This document shows positions 52,199-60,449 of a stretch of 64,000 bases of DNA, piece after piece. The number at the start of each line of letters is the position of its first letter. The first letter of the stretch is position 1. The position numbers were made by a program, and so were the translations under genes. The stretch is from Faecalibacterium hattorii (GTDB taxonomy: Bacteria; Bacillota; Clostridia; Oscillospirales; Ruminococcaceae), in contig NZ_PRLC01000001.1 of NCBI RefSeq assembly GCF_003287455.1, positions 124,001 through 188,000 on the forward strand. The letters are read 5' to 3'. The notes beneath the pieces are model-generated. The model saw nothing but the letters and a program-made list of their open reading frames with translations, was not told the DNA's origin and did no database searches.

Positions 52199-52484
52199 GA
52201 GTTCCGCCTTTGTTTACAACTAAAAAAGCCCTATCCGAAGCTCTCTCCACTGCCGCATCGAAAAGCGCATCCCGTTCCCACACAACGACGCGCACCGACA
52301 CGGCCCTTAAAAGAGTCTCTATAAACAGCAATCCCCCGATCACCGTCAAGAGCTTCGTTAGGACTTTTCACCAGACAAGGCTGCAAAACAGCACACACGC
52401 TCTGCGGCTCTGCCCTCTCCCCCGCCAGCACCTCCGAATTGCTTCGGCCGCAATGCACTGGCTCTGGAGTTCCGCCTTGTTCTT
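52175..52484 (-). ncRNA. Candidate structured non-coding RNA or long leader, about 310 nt
   Basis: No reading frame here has a ribosome site and protein-like sequence. A promoter lies directly upstream. A 5' hairpin is formed by GCCAGUGC and GUGCUGGC. A long helix pairs 52348-52368 with 52222-52246 (about 20 bp, one mismatch, one bulge) and encloses the hairpin GCCGUGUCG / CGAUGCGGC. A minus-strand terminator, AAAGGCGGAACTC / GGGTTCTGCCTTT with TTTTT (52175-52211), ends it. Wobble pairs make it stable only on the minus strand. I match it to no RNA family I know. It could be a free RNA or a leader controlling the cupin gene. Confidence 0.6.
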
Positions 52485-52490
52485 AACCAG

Positions 52491-52519
52491 ATTATACCAA
52501 ATGCCGCCGGGCATTTCAC
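52491..52519 (-). promoter_or_regulatory. Promoter of the candidate RNA
   Basis: Minus-strand GTGAAA, 17-nt spacer, TATAAT. The spacer carries the dyad AAATGCC-GCCG-GGCATTT (52499-52516), which may be an operator or the terminator of the upstream kinase gene. Confidence 0.6.
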
Positions 52520-52549
52520 CCGAAATGTCATATTCTGCGGGGGAGGATG

Positions 52550-53833
52550 TCATATTTTGCGGACGGGCACCGAACAGGTGAACCGGAACCATTTTTCCCG
52601 GCAGCTGATGGTGTATTCGCCCTGATATTTGCGCAGCACGTCGGTCACGTTCCACAGGCCCATGCCGTGCCCCGGCTCCTTTTTGGTGCTGCGCGGGAGC
52701 TGGCCGTCCGGAAGGTCGAGGTTCTTCTGCACCCGGTTCCGCACCGAGACCAGCAGCTCCGCCTCTGTTTTGCGCATCCGAAAATACACCTCCGGCGGGT
52801 CGGCTTTTGCAGCGGCATCAATGGCATTATTGAGCAGGTTGGACACCACCATCACAAGGTCGGTGTTGTCCAGCGGGATCTCCCGCAGGTCCGGCAGGTC
52901 AAAGTAGAGCATGACTCCCTCGCGGCTGGCTTCCTCATACTTTTTGCTCAACAGGGCATCCAGCAGCGGGTTGTGGGTGTCCATGATGGTGGTGTTGGCC
53001 GCAATGGTCTTGGTCACCGTTGCAAGATACGCCTTGGCCTCCTCGTACTCTCCCTGCTGCAAAAGCAGGGCCAGCGCATCGGTGTGGTTGGTGAACTCAT
53101 GGGTCAGGCGGCGCTGGGTGGTATAAGAGTCCATCAATGCCTCGGCGCGCTCCCGCTCCAGCGCTGCCTGAACGTGGAGCGCTTGCTGCTGCGCCATCTG
53201 ATCGTTGAACATCTGGACGATGCCCATATGGATGAGCACTGCCACAGTCAGGCCCAGCGTCAGCAAAAGCATCAGGAAATCGGCGGGCTTGTCCTCGGCG
53301 GAGATCATCAGCACCACGTTCAGCACCACCGTGATGCCGGGAAAGAAGGACATCACCAGCGCCTGTGGGGATTCCAGCGCCCGTTCAGTCTTCCATCTGT
53401 GGGCAAAGTAGGCCACCAGAACGCCCACGATGACATTCGTGATGGTCATTGCCACAAGGCAGTCCATCCGTTTCCAGATCATCAGAAGCGAGGTATGCGT
53501 CACCCACGAAGCCACATACCGGACGGTATTTTCCGCCAGCAGACACATGGTGCCGTTGATGAGGGCCGCCGTCAGCTTCTGGGCCAGCGTGCCGCCGAAC
53601 ACCAGCGTGGAGACCAGCACGAAGCCGACATTTTCCCAGATGCTCAGCAGGGTGAAGAAACCGATATTGAGCTTGATGCCAAGGAACAGCTCCCCCGCCA
53701 CCAGTACAGTCGTCCAGAGCCAGAGCGGCCGCACCCGGCCTTTGCCGAGGTAGGCGTAGTCCACCATGATAAAGGCGCACCACTGCGAAATACAGACGAT
53801 GTGGCCGATCAGAAACCACGATTCAGGATTCAT
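52550..53833 (-). CDS. AgrC-like (HPK10) sensor histidine kinase
   Basis: 427 aa. Six or so transmembrane helices occupy residues 1-215. A dimerisation helix with the phospho-acceptor His (RRLTHEFTNHTDALALLL) is followed by a GHKL ATPase domain (VVSNLLNNAIDAA N-box, GHGMGLWNV G-box). It has no large external sensor domain, like AgrC kinases that sense peptides in the membrane. It overlaps the LytTR response regulator gene by 11 bp. No agrB/agrD-type gene is adjacent. Confidence 0.92.
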   Translation of the reverse strand: MNPESWFLIGHIVCISQWCAFIMVDYAYLGKGRVRPLWLWTTVLVAGELFLGIKLNIGFFTLLSIWENVGFVLVSTLVFGGTLAQKLTAALINGTMCLLAENTVRYVASWVTHTSLLMIWKRMDCLVAMTITNVIVGVLVAYFAHRWKTERALESPQALVMSFFPGITVVLNVVLMISAEDKPADFLMLLLTLGLTVAVLIHMGIVQMFNDQMAQQQALHVQAALERERAEALMDSYTTQRRLTHEFTNHTDALALLLQQGEYEEAKAYLATVTKTIAANTTIMDTHNPLLDALLSKKYEEASREGVMLYFDLPDLREIPLDNTDLVMVVSNLLNNAIDAAAKADPPEVYFRMRKTEAELLVSVRNRVQKNLDLPDGQLPRSTKKEPGHGMGLWNVTDVLRKYQGEYTISCREKWFRFTCSVPVRKI

Positions 53834-54551
53834 CGCTGAACTGCCCCTTCCATTCCAGATAGGTCGCCCGGATGGCTGCATAGCCGTTCCGGCTGACGCT
53901 CAGTTCCACCCCGTTGCGCAGCGTTACCTTGTAGCCGCTGATCTGGCGGATGTAGCGCATATTCACCACATCGCTCCGCCCCACCCGCAGGAAGCCGTTC
54001 TCGAACAGCTCGGCGGGCAGGTCGGTTAGCTTGCCGTAATAGGAGCAGAGCGGCTGATGCGGCACGTCCCCGTAGACGTTCACCTTCCGCAGGTCGCTTT
54101 CGAGGCAATAGATGCTGTCATAGGGCAGCTCCATCTCGGTGCGGTTCTGCCGGATGGTCAGCACCTTGCGGCCGCTGGCCGTCTTTTCGCGGAAGAGGGC
54201 CTCCAAGCAGTTGGGCAGCATCCGCTCCATGTCCCGCTTGAGGATGTAGCGGAACGCATTGACGGTGTAGCCCTCCGGCGCAAATTCCAGATAGGCAGAG
54301 ATGTAGATGAGGGCGATGTCCGGGCTGGACTGGCGCAGCTGGCGGCCCAGTGAGATGCCGTTCATGGTGTCAAGGTCCACGTCCAGCAGCGCCACTTGAT
54401 AAAGCTCCAGATGTGGGGTGGCAAGGGCCTCCTCGCCGCGGGTGCAGACGGTGATCTGGGCCGGGATCCCGCGCTGGGCCAGCTCGTCCCGGACTTTCTG
54501 CTCCACCCGCGCGGCAAACCGTGCATCGTCATCGCAGATCAACAAGTGCAT
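53823..54551 (-). CDS. LytTR-family response regulator
   Basis: 242 aa. The receiver domain has the acidic pocket CDDD and phospho-acceptor Asp in LLDVDLDTMNG. The C-terminal LytTR DNA-binding domain includes ELFENGFLRVGRSDVVNMRY and ISGYKVTLRNG. It pairs with the kinase encoded after it. AGGGAGGAGAC precedes the ATG. Confidence 0.93.
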   Translation of the reverse strand: MHLLICDDDARFAARVEQKVRDELAQRGIPAQITVCTRGEEALATPHLELYQVALLDVDLDTMNGISLGRQLRQSSPDIALIYISAYLEFAPEGYTVNAFRYILKRDMERMLPNCLEALFREKTASGRKVLTIRQNRTEMELPYDSIYCLESDLRKVNVYGDVPHQPLCSYYGKLTDLPAELFENGFLRVGRSDVVNMRYIRQISGYKVTLRNGVELSVSRNGYAAIRATYLEWKGQFSDES

Positions 54552-54571
54552 AATGGAGTCTCCTCCCTCTC

Positions 54572-54606
54572 GAAAAAAGCGGGCTTCCCCATAGGAAGAG
54601 CCCGCT
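54572..54606 (-). terminator. Terminator of the NSS transporter gene
   Basis: Minus-strand AGCGGGCTCTTCC / GGAAGCCCGCT stem followed by TTTTTT. Confidence 0.9.
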
Positions 54607-54617
54607 CTCTGGTATTG

Positions 54618-55988
54618 TTAGGCGAAGAATTTGTCGTAGATGCCGAAGGCAAAGATGAACAGAACGATCAGCGGCAGACCGTAGGACAGATAGCCGCGCA
54701 TCCAATCCTGCATCTTGGGGCCGTCGCCGGTGTTGACTTCCTTCTTGTAGTTGTTCCAGCCCCAGCCATAGCGGGAGACGCAGAACAGCAGGTAGACCAG
54801 CGAACCCAGCGGCAGGAACAGGTTGCTGACGAGGAAATCCTCGAAGTCCAGCACCGCGCCGCCGAACACAGCAAAGCCGTCCCAGCTCCAGATATTGTAA
54901 CCCAGCACGCAGGGCATGGACAGCGCAATGATAAGGAACAGGTTCACGATGCTGGACTTCTTGCGGGTGCAACCGGTCAGCTCCATGCCGCAGCAGATGA
55001 TGTTCTCAAACACCGCCAGCACGGTGGACAGTGCCGCGAAGGCCATGAACAGGAAGAACAGGCTGCCCCACAGGCGGCCCATGGCCATGTTGGCAAAGAT
55101 GTTGGGCAGGGTGATGAAGATCAGGCTGGGACCGGCGGTCTGGTCCACGCCATAGGTAAAACAGGCCGGGAAGATGATCAGACCCGCCGTGATGGCTACG
55201 AAGGTATCCAGCGCCACGATGCGGATGGACTCGCCCAGCAGCGCGTGCTCCTTGCCGATATAGCTGCCGAAGATGGCCATGGCACCGATGCCGAGGCTCA
55301 GGGTGAAGAACGCCTGATTCATGGCGCCCACCAGCGTGTTGACCACGCCGACTTCCTTCATCCGGGCGAAATCGGGCACGAGGTAGAAGCTCAGGCCCTC
55401 CTTCGCGCCGGGCATGAACAGACTGTTGACCGCGAGGACGACCATGATGACGAGCAGCGCGATCATCATGACCTTGGTCACCCGCTCAAGGCCGTTCTGC
55501 AGGCCCTTGGCGCAGACCAGAATGCCGAACGCGACCACGAAGACCATCCAGAACGCCATGACGCCGGGGTTTGCCAGCATCTCGCTGAAGGCATTCGTCA
55601 CCTGCCCGGTGCTCAGGCCGGACAGCTTCCCGGCCGCTGTCATGTAAAAATAGTGCAGCATCCAGCCCGCAACGGTGGTGTAAAACATCATCAGCAGATA
55701 GCACCCGATGAGGGTAAAATAGCCGTGGATGTGCCACTTCTGGCCCGGCTTTTCCAGCGCCTGATAGGCGCGCACCGGACTCTTGCGGCTGGCGCGGCCC
55801 ACTGCAAATTCCATGGTCATGATGGGCAAGCCCAGAATGACGAGGAAGAGCAGATAGAACAGCACGAAGGCACCGCCGCCGCCCTGACCCGCCATATACG
55901 GGAATTTCCAGACGTTGCCGATGCCGATAGCGCATCCCGCCGAGAGCAGGATGAAGCCCAGCCGCGATTTTAGGGTCTCACGTTCCAT
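54618..55988 (-). CDS. Neurotransmitter:sodium symporter (NSS) family transporter
   Basis: 456 aa with about 11 helices, starting at the ATG with GAGGAG upstream. The signature of the first helix is SAGCAIGIGNVWKFPYMAGQGGGG (quoted here in part: AIGIGNVWKFPYMAGQGG), with unwound Na+/substrate residues. Prokaryotic NSS proteins import amino acids, for example LeuT and MhsT. The specific amino acid cannot be told. Monocistronic, between the two-component system and the nucleotidase. Confidence 0.93.
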   Translation of the reverse strand: MERETLKSRLGFILLSAGCAIGIGNVWKFPYMAGQGGGGAFVLFYLLFLVILGLPIMTMEFAVGRASRKSPVRAYQALEKPGQKWHIHGYFTLIGCYLLMMFYTTVAGWMLHYFYMTAAGKLSGLSTGQVTNAFSEMLANPGVMAFWMVFVVAFGILVCAKGLQNGLERVTKVMMIALLVIMVVLAVNSLFMPGAKEGLSFYLVPDFARMKEVGVVNTLVGAMNQAFFTLSLGIGAMAIFGSYIGKEHALLGESIRIVALDTFVAITAGLIIFPACFTYGVDQTAGPSLIFITLPNIFANMAMGRLWGSLFFLFMAFAALSTVLAVFENIICCGMELTGCTRKKSSIVNLFLIIALSMPCVLGYNIWSWDGFAVFGGAVLDFEDFLVSNLFLPLGSLVYLLFCVSRYGWGWNNYKKEVNTGDGPKMQDWMRGYLSYGLPLIVLFIFAFGIYDKFFA

Positions 55989-56047
55989 GATGTTTTTTTC
56001 TCCTCTGTAATCCTTTTGTCCGCCCTCCCCGCACAGTTTGGGAGAGC

Positions 56048-56066
56048 ATAATAAGGTTATTATATC
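56048..56066 (-). promoter_or_regulatory. NSS transporter promoter with overlapping dyad
   Basis: Minus-strand extended -10 TGATATAAT (56059-56067 region) overlaps the perfect 7-2-7 dyad ATAATAA-GG-TTATTAT (56048-56063). The rest of the roughly 307-bp gap holds the terminator at 56212 and no gene that I can see. Confidence 0.6.
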
Positions 56067-56211
56067 ACACTTTCCCCCGTTTTCGGCGGGTTTTATGCAA
56101 TTTTGGAGAAGAAAAAGATTCACTTTTGATACAGGCGAAAAGAACAAGATTTCACAAGATGCAAAAAATGGAATGCTGCGATCTGGTGTGGTCAACAGCT
56201 AACGGCAGAAC

Positions 56212-56253
56212 AACGCCTCCCCGTGTAGGATGCGTTCTACATGGGGAGGCGTT
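56212..56253 (-). terminator. Terminator of the 5'-nucleotidase gene
   Basis: AACGCCTCCCCGTGTAG / CTACATGGGGAGGCGTT forms a 17-bp stem with one mismatch. T-rich sequence follows on both strands. Confidence 0.88.
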
Positions 56254-56295
56254 TTGTTCCCTTTGATTTCCTATTTCAGAGCGTCCGGAGCAGCC

Positions 56296-58071
56296 TTACC
56301 AGATGATCTGGATGCGGCCCGCGCCGTAGGGTTCCTCATAGTTGAGGAGGTAGCCGGGATAATCGGCCAGCGGGCTGTTGGCGCTGCTCAGGTGAGGCAG
56401 ACCGTTCCCGTCCACACCGCCGAACATGGCCGCGTAGCTGGACATGACGAGGTAGTCCTCGGAGACATAGTCCTTGATGAGGGTCGCACCGTCGAACATC
56501 GCAAAGCCGTCGCCGAGGTTGCGCAGGGTATAGTTCATACCGGCCAGCGCATAGGTGGCGCTGGGGTTCAGCGGCTCATAGGTGCCGGTGGTCTTGTTGT
56601 AGATTTCCACGTTGGTCACGCGGGGGGTGGTGGCGCTGCCCTGCCAGACGTTCTTGTCGTCGGTGAGGACAGTGTTGGGCATCATGGCGTGGATCTCATA
56701 CCGGGCACCGGCCACATGCAGGAAGCCGCCGTTCTCCTTGCCGTCCGAACCCACAAAGCGGGCACCGAACTCCAGCGCGTCTTGGATCTGCTGACCGGTG
56801 ACGGACATCAGGCAAGCCACATTGCCGAAGGGGCTGACGGTCTTGCAGGTCTTGAAGCTCCACGGGCCCGCGTCCACATCGGTGCGGATGCCGCCGCCGT
56901 TCATGATGGCGATATCGCAGTGCAGTTCTTCGATCTCGTTGAAGTAGGTATAGATGCCGTCGGCCACGAAGTCGCCGAGGTTGGTCTCGCCGGAGCGGAT
57001 GCGGCGCTTGCCGGTGGCGGGGTCATTGATGTAGAACTTGGAGTCGCCCACAGCGATCTCCTCGCCCAGCATATCGTCCACAGCGCTGATCCACTCGGCG
57101 GCAGTGGCGGCCACGGCTGCGTCCGCGCCCTCGTAAGTATGGATCAGTTCGGTGGTAATGGTACCGTCCGCACCGATGGTCATCTTGCCGACATTCTTGA
57201 AGTAGGAGCCGGTCTGGGTCAGGGTGACGGCCTTGCCGGAGGCATCGGCCACCTGCTTGTTCTCCATCACGGTGTGGGAGTGGCCGTCGATGAAGGCGTC
57301 GAAGCCGGTGGTATGGGCGATGACCTCTTCACTGGTCCACGGCGAAGAGGAGGGATCCACGCCCAGATGGCCGAGGCCGATGATGTACGTTGCGCCAAGG
57401 AACTTTGCCTTGTCGATGGCCTTCTGGACCGCATTGTACAGCTTCTGGCCGTCGTCGCCGCCGAGGATATCATAGATGTACTTGGTCTGGCTGGCGTTCA
57501 TGAAGTAGGCCGGGGTGGATTTTGTGAAGGTCTCCGGGGTGGTGACGCCCACAAAGGCGATGCGGGCACCGCCGATGGTGAACATCTTGATGGTGGGCAG
57601 CACCTTCAGGCCGGTGCGCAGATCGACCCAGTTGCAGGAGATGTAGGTGAAGTCGGCTTCCTTCATGACCGCCTTGGCGCGGGCCATGCCGTAGTCGAAT
57701 TCATGGTTGCCGGGGGTGGCCAGATCGTAGCCCGCCTCGTTCATCAGCTTGATGATGGTCTCGCCATCGTCCATGGAGCCATAGGCGGTGCCCTGAATGT
57801 GGTCACCGGCGTCCACGAGCAGGACGTTCTGGCCCGCATCCTCGTAGCTCTTTTTCAGCGCAGCGATGGCGGCATAGGTCAGTTCGGGGGACTTTTTGTC
57901 GATGTAGGTGTGCACATCGTTGGTGTAGAGGATGGTGACCGCCGATTTGTCACCAAGGAAGCAATTGGTCTCTTCGGCCGACGCCGCGGGCGCAGCAAAC
58001 GAGACTGCGGTCAGTGCAGTGGCAGCTCCAGTAGCCTTCATAAAGCTGCGGCGGGAAATGAACTGTTTCAC
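56296..58071 (-). CDS. Secreted 5'-nucleotidase / metallophosphatase (UshA-like)
   Basis: 591 aa. The GTG start at 58071 has GGAGG 9 nt upstream. A twin-arginine-like signal peptide (SRRSFMK, then a hydrophobic core and ASA cleavage) is visible. The metallophosphatase domain has NDVH, DAGDHIQG, GNHEFD and GHSHT. The C-terminal 5'-nucleotidase domain has NGGGIRTDV. It dephosphorylates nucleotides outside the cell to allow nucleoside uptake. There is no lipobox or wall anchor. Confidence 0.92.
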   Translation of the reverse strand: MKQFISRRSFMKATGAATALTAVSFAAPAASAEETNCFLGDKSAVTILYTNDVHTYIDKKSPELTYAAIAALKKSYEDAGQNVLLVDAGDHIQGTAYGSMDDGETIIKLMNEAGYDLATPGNHEFDYGMARAKAVMKEADFTYISCNWVDLRTGLKVLPTIKMFTIGGARIAFVGVTTPETFTKSTPAYFMNASQTKYIYDILGGDDGQKLYNAVQKAIDKAKFLGATYIIGLGHLGVDPSSSPWTSEEVIAHTTGFDAFIDGHSHTVMENKQVADASGKAVTLTQTGSYFKNVGKMTIGADGTITTELIHTYEGADAAVAATAAEWISAVDDMLGEEIAVGDSKFYINDPATGKRRIRSGETNLGDFVADGIYTYFNEIEELHCDIAIMNGGGIRTDVDAGPWSFKTCKTVSPFGNVACLMSVTGQQIQDALEFGARFVGSDGKENGGFLHVAGARYEIHAMMPNTVLTDDKNVWQGSATTPRVTNVEIYNKTTGTYEPLNPSATYALAGMNYTLRNLGDGFAMFDGATLIKDYVSEDYLVMSSYAAMFGGVDGNGLPHLSSANSPLADYPGYLLNYEEPYGAGRIQIIW

Positions 58072-58252
58072 AGGAAATGACCTCCTTTTGATCGTACAAC
58101 ACGGTTTTGCGGCACAGGCTCTCTCCCCCGCGCCGTATTTGTAGTATAAGCATAACACACTTTGACACTTTTCTCAAGGCAAAACCGTAGATCCTGCGCA
58201 AAATCATTTCACGAAAGTCGTACTTTTTATGAGTTTTCTGTAAATTTTCACG

Positions 58253-58301
58253 AAAAAAGGCCGAGTCCTGCATCCCGTCTCAGGCTTGCAGGGCCCGGCC
58301 C
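58253..58301 (-). terminator. Terminator of oleate hydratase gene
   Basis: Minus-strand GGCCGGGCCCTGCA / TGCAGGACTCGGCC (two imperfect positions) followed by TTTTTT. Confidence 0.85.
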
Positions 58302-58353
58302 CATTCAGGGGGAGATCCAAAAACGGATCGGAGAAATCATTTCGGCATGCACG

Positions 58354-60126
58354 TCAGATGGCGTGATACTCCTTGAGGAACTTTTCAAGGTCAGTGCCCT
58401 CGATCTTCTTGAGCACTTCCTTGAGCGCGACTCGCTGGATGAACGGCAGGTTCATCTCGGTGATCTTCTTGCCGTCCCGGAGCTTCACGGTAGCATCGAT
58501 CAGGCTGCGGACGTCATAGGTGCTGCCCCAAACCTCCGGCACGCCGCGGTCGATGTTCAGCAGCGTGTAAACGGCCTCCATGCCGGTGCGCATCGAATAC
58601 TCGGTGGTGAAGATGGTGTCGCGGCCGGTCTCGGCGAACTGGCCGAGGAAAGCGAAGTTGACGGCACCCTGCGGCACGATATCGGGGCGGTCGCCGAAGG
58701 CACGCGGCATGAAGAAGGCGTCGATATAGGGCATCATGACCGGCACGGTGTTGGCGCTGTGTTCGGCCAGCTCAGCGATTTCCTCGGTGGGCACGCCCAG
58801 ATGGTACAGCCACTCCATGCAGATCTCGCGGCCGGTGCAGTCCCGCATGGGCTTCTTCACATAGTCGCCGGGCTTGTCGCTGAACAGGCCGTAGACCCAG
58901 ACGCAGAGCTGATTCTTGGGCTGGTCACGGAACTGCTGCTGGCGATTCAAGGTCCAGCTGAGCAGCCAGTTGGAATCCTTGACGGTCACGATGCCGCCGG
59001 TGACGGTGTGACCGGTGAAGGGGTCGCGCTTGCAGATCTTCTTGATATACTGGGGGATCTTGTCGTCCAGCGTGGTGATGGTCGCGCTCTCCCAGTTGGA
59101 CAGTTCCGGCTGCGAGCAGAACTTTTCGGGATGGCCGAAGGAGGGGTCCTGCGCGGCGATCTTCTTCCACAGATCCCAGCCGTTGCCCGGCTTGATGGCG
59201 GGGTCGAACCCCGCCGCCTTGTCCTGCGAGCCGATGGTGCAGCTCTCGACGCAGCCGCCGTTGGTGATGAAGAGCAGGTCGTTCTCCGTCAGGTCCAGCA
59301 CCTTTTCCTCACCCTTGTGCTCCACGGTGATGGAGCTGGCCTGTTTCTTGCCGTCCTCGATCTTGAAGCGGACATCCGTGACCTTCGTCTCGTACTGGAA
59401 CTCCACGCCGTGCTCCTTCAGGTAGGTGACCATGGGCAGGATGATGGACTCGTACTGGTTGTACCGGGTGAAGCGCAGGGCGGTGAAATCCGGCAGACCG
59501 CCGATGTGGTGGATATAGCGTTTGAGATAGAGCTTCATCTCCAGTGCGCTGTGCCAGTTCTCGAAGGCGAACATGGTGCGCCAGTAGAGCCAGAAATTCG
59601 AAGAGAACACCTCATCGTCAAAAATGTCGGTGATCTTCTTATCCTGCAGCTGCTCGTCCGGGGTGAAGAAGAGCTTCATGATCTCCATGGCACCCTTATC
59701 GGAAATGGCGAATTTGCCATCGGTGTGGGCGTCCTGCCCGCGCTTTTCGGTGGCGCGGCAGAGGGACTTGTTGGGGTCTTCCTTGTTCAGCCAGTAATAC
59801 TCATCGAGGACGCTGGCCCCTTCCGTTTCCAGCGAGGGGATGGAGCGCAGCAGATCCCACATGACCTCGAAGTGGTTGTCCATCTCGCGGCCGCCGCGCA
59901 TCACATAGCCAATGTCGTACTTGTAACCGTCGCAAGCGCCGCCGGGCAGCGGGTCCTTTTCAAACACATGGATGTGTTCGCCCTTCATCTGACCGTCCCG
60001 GACGAGATAGCACGCTGCGGTCAGCGCCGCCAGACCCGAACCAATGATATAGGCAGATTTATCATCGACACCCTCCGGCTTGCGGGGATGTGCAAAGGCT
60101 TCGTAGTTGCCACTGGAATAATACAT
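58354..60126 (-). CDS. ohyA: Oleate hydratase (MCRA family)
   Basis: 590 aa, FAD enzyme. Nucleotide-binding IGSGLAALTAACYLVRDG near the N-terminus and the MCRA-typical GGREMDNHFEVMWDLLRSIPSL (quoted in part: GREMDNHFEVMWDLL). It hydrates cis-9 double bonds of free unsaturated fatty acids to 10-hydroxy acids, detoxifying dietary or host fatty acids. AGGAGG lies about 9 nt before the ATG. Monocistronic. Confidence 0.95.
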   Translation of the reverse strand: MYYSSGNYEAFAHPRKPEGVDDKSAYIIGSGLAALTAACYLVRDGQMKGEHIHVFEKDPLPGGACDGYKYDIGYVMRGGREMDNHFEVMWDLLRSIPSLETEGASVLDEYYWLNKEDPNKSLCRATEKRGQDAHTDGKFAISDKGAMEIMKLFFTPDEQLQDKKITDIFDDEVFSSNFWLYWRTMFAFENWHSALEMKLYLKRYIHHIGGLPDFTALRFTRYNQYESIILPMVTYLKEHGVEFQYETKVTDVRFKIEDGKKQASSITVEHKGEEKVLDLTENDLLFITNGGCVESCTIGSQDKAAGFDPAIKPGNGWDLWKKIAAQDPSFGHPEKFCSQPELSNWESATITTLDDKIPQYIKKICKRDPFTGHTVTGGIVTVKDSNWLLSWTLNRQQQFRDQPKNQLCVWVYGLFSDKPGDYVKKPMRDCTGREICMEWLYHLGVPTEEIAELAEHSANTVPVMMPYIDAFFMPRAFGDRPDIVPQGAVNFAFLGQFAETGRDTIFTTEYSMRTGMEAVYTLLNIDRGVPEVWGSTYDVRSLIDATVKLRDGKKITEMNLPFIQRVALKEVLKKIEGTDLEKFLKEYHAI

Positions 60127-60191
60127 AACGCAGACCTCCTGAATTTTGGATGTTTCCGGGCGGCGTTCCCGCTCGCCCTTTCGTTGTGCTT

Positions 60192-60220
60192 AGTATATCC
60201 CACCACTTATGACAGAACAA
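60192..60220 (-). promoter_or_regulatory. Promoter of ohyA
   Basis: Minus-strand TTGTTC, 17-nt spacer, TATACT. Confidence 0.6.
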
Positions 60221-60334
60221 CATACAAAAACCGAACAGTGTATAAAATTTATGCAAAAAGCAACTTTTGTCGGAAAAGTGAACGAAGTGTGTCCGTCCCC
60301 ATCGATTTCTCAAACCGTTTTCACCTTCTGATCC

Positions 60335-60373
60335 TTGAACTTCCGCTCTTTTCAGTGTATACTAATTTAGTAT
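60335..60373 (+). promoter_or_regulatory. Methyltransferase promoter with palindrome over the -10
   Basis: TTGAAC, 17-nt spacer, TATACT (60335-60363). The perfect dyad ATACTA-ATT-TAGTAT (60359-60373) covers the -10 and start region. The 323-bp ohyA-methyltransferase gap otherwise holds the divergent ohyA promoter and no gene that I can see. Confidence 0.7.
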
Positions 60374-60449
60374 GTCTATCACCGTTTGCCGGGACGCAGC
60401 TCATTTTTCTGTTGTGTCAGCATTGGCCGATCAAAGGAGAATCCCACCC

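Noticed and set aside
52175-52484. Identification as 6S RNA, RNase P RNA or SRP RNA
   Set aside because: The RNase P and SRP conserved cores are not visible, and the internal bubble is too asymmetric for a confident 6S call.
52192-52581. Possible small protein genes in the 52.2-52.5 kb gap (both strands)
   Set aside because: No ribosome site, no recognisable domain, and the interval is better explained by a structured RNA with promoter and terminator.
53823-54551. Agr-type quorum-sensing locus
   Set aside because: The kinase and LytTR regulator fit, but no AgrB-like protease or AgrD-like peptide gene is found next to them.
56048-56063. PerR box (PerR is encoded at 20.2 kb)
   Set aside because: The arms ATAATAA/TTATTAT and 2-nt centre differ from the 7-1-7 TTATAAT box known for Bacillus PerR.
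60372-60449. Earlier in-frame ATG for the methyltransferase at 60372
   Set aside because: It overlaps the promoter palindrome and transcript start; the ATG at 60450 has AAAGGAG.
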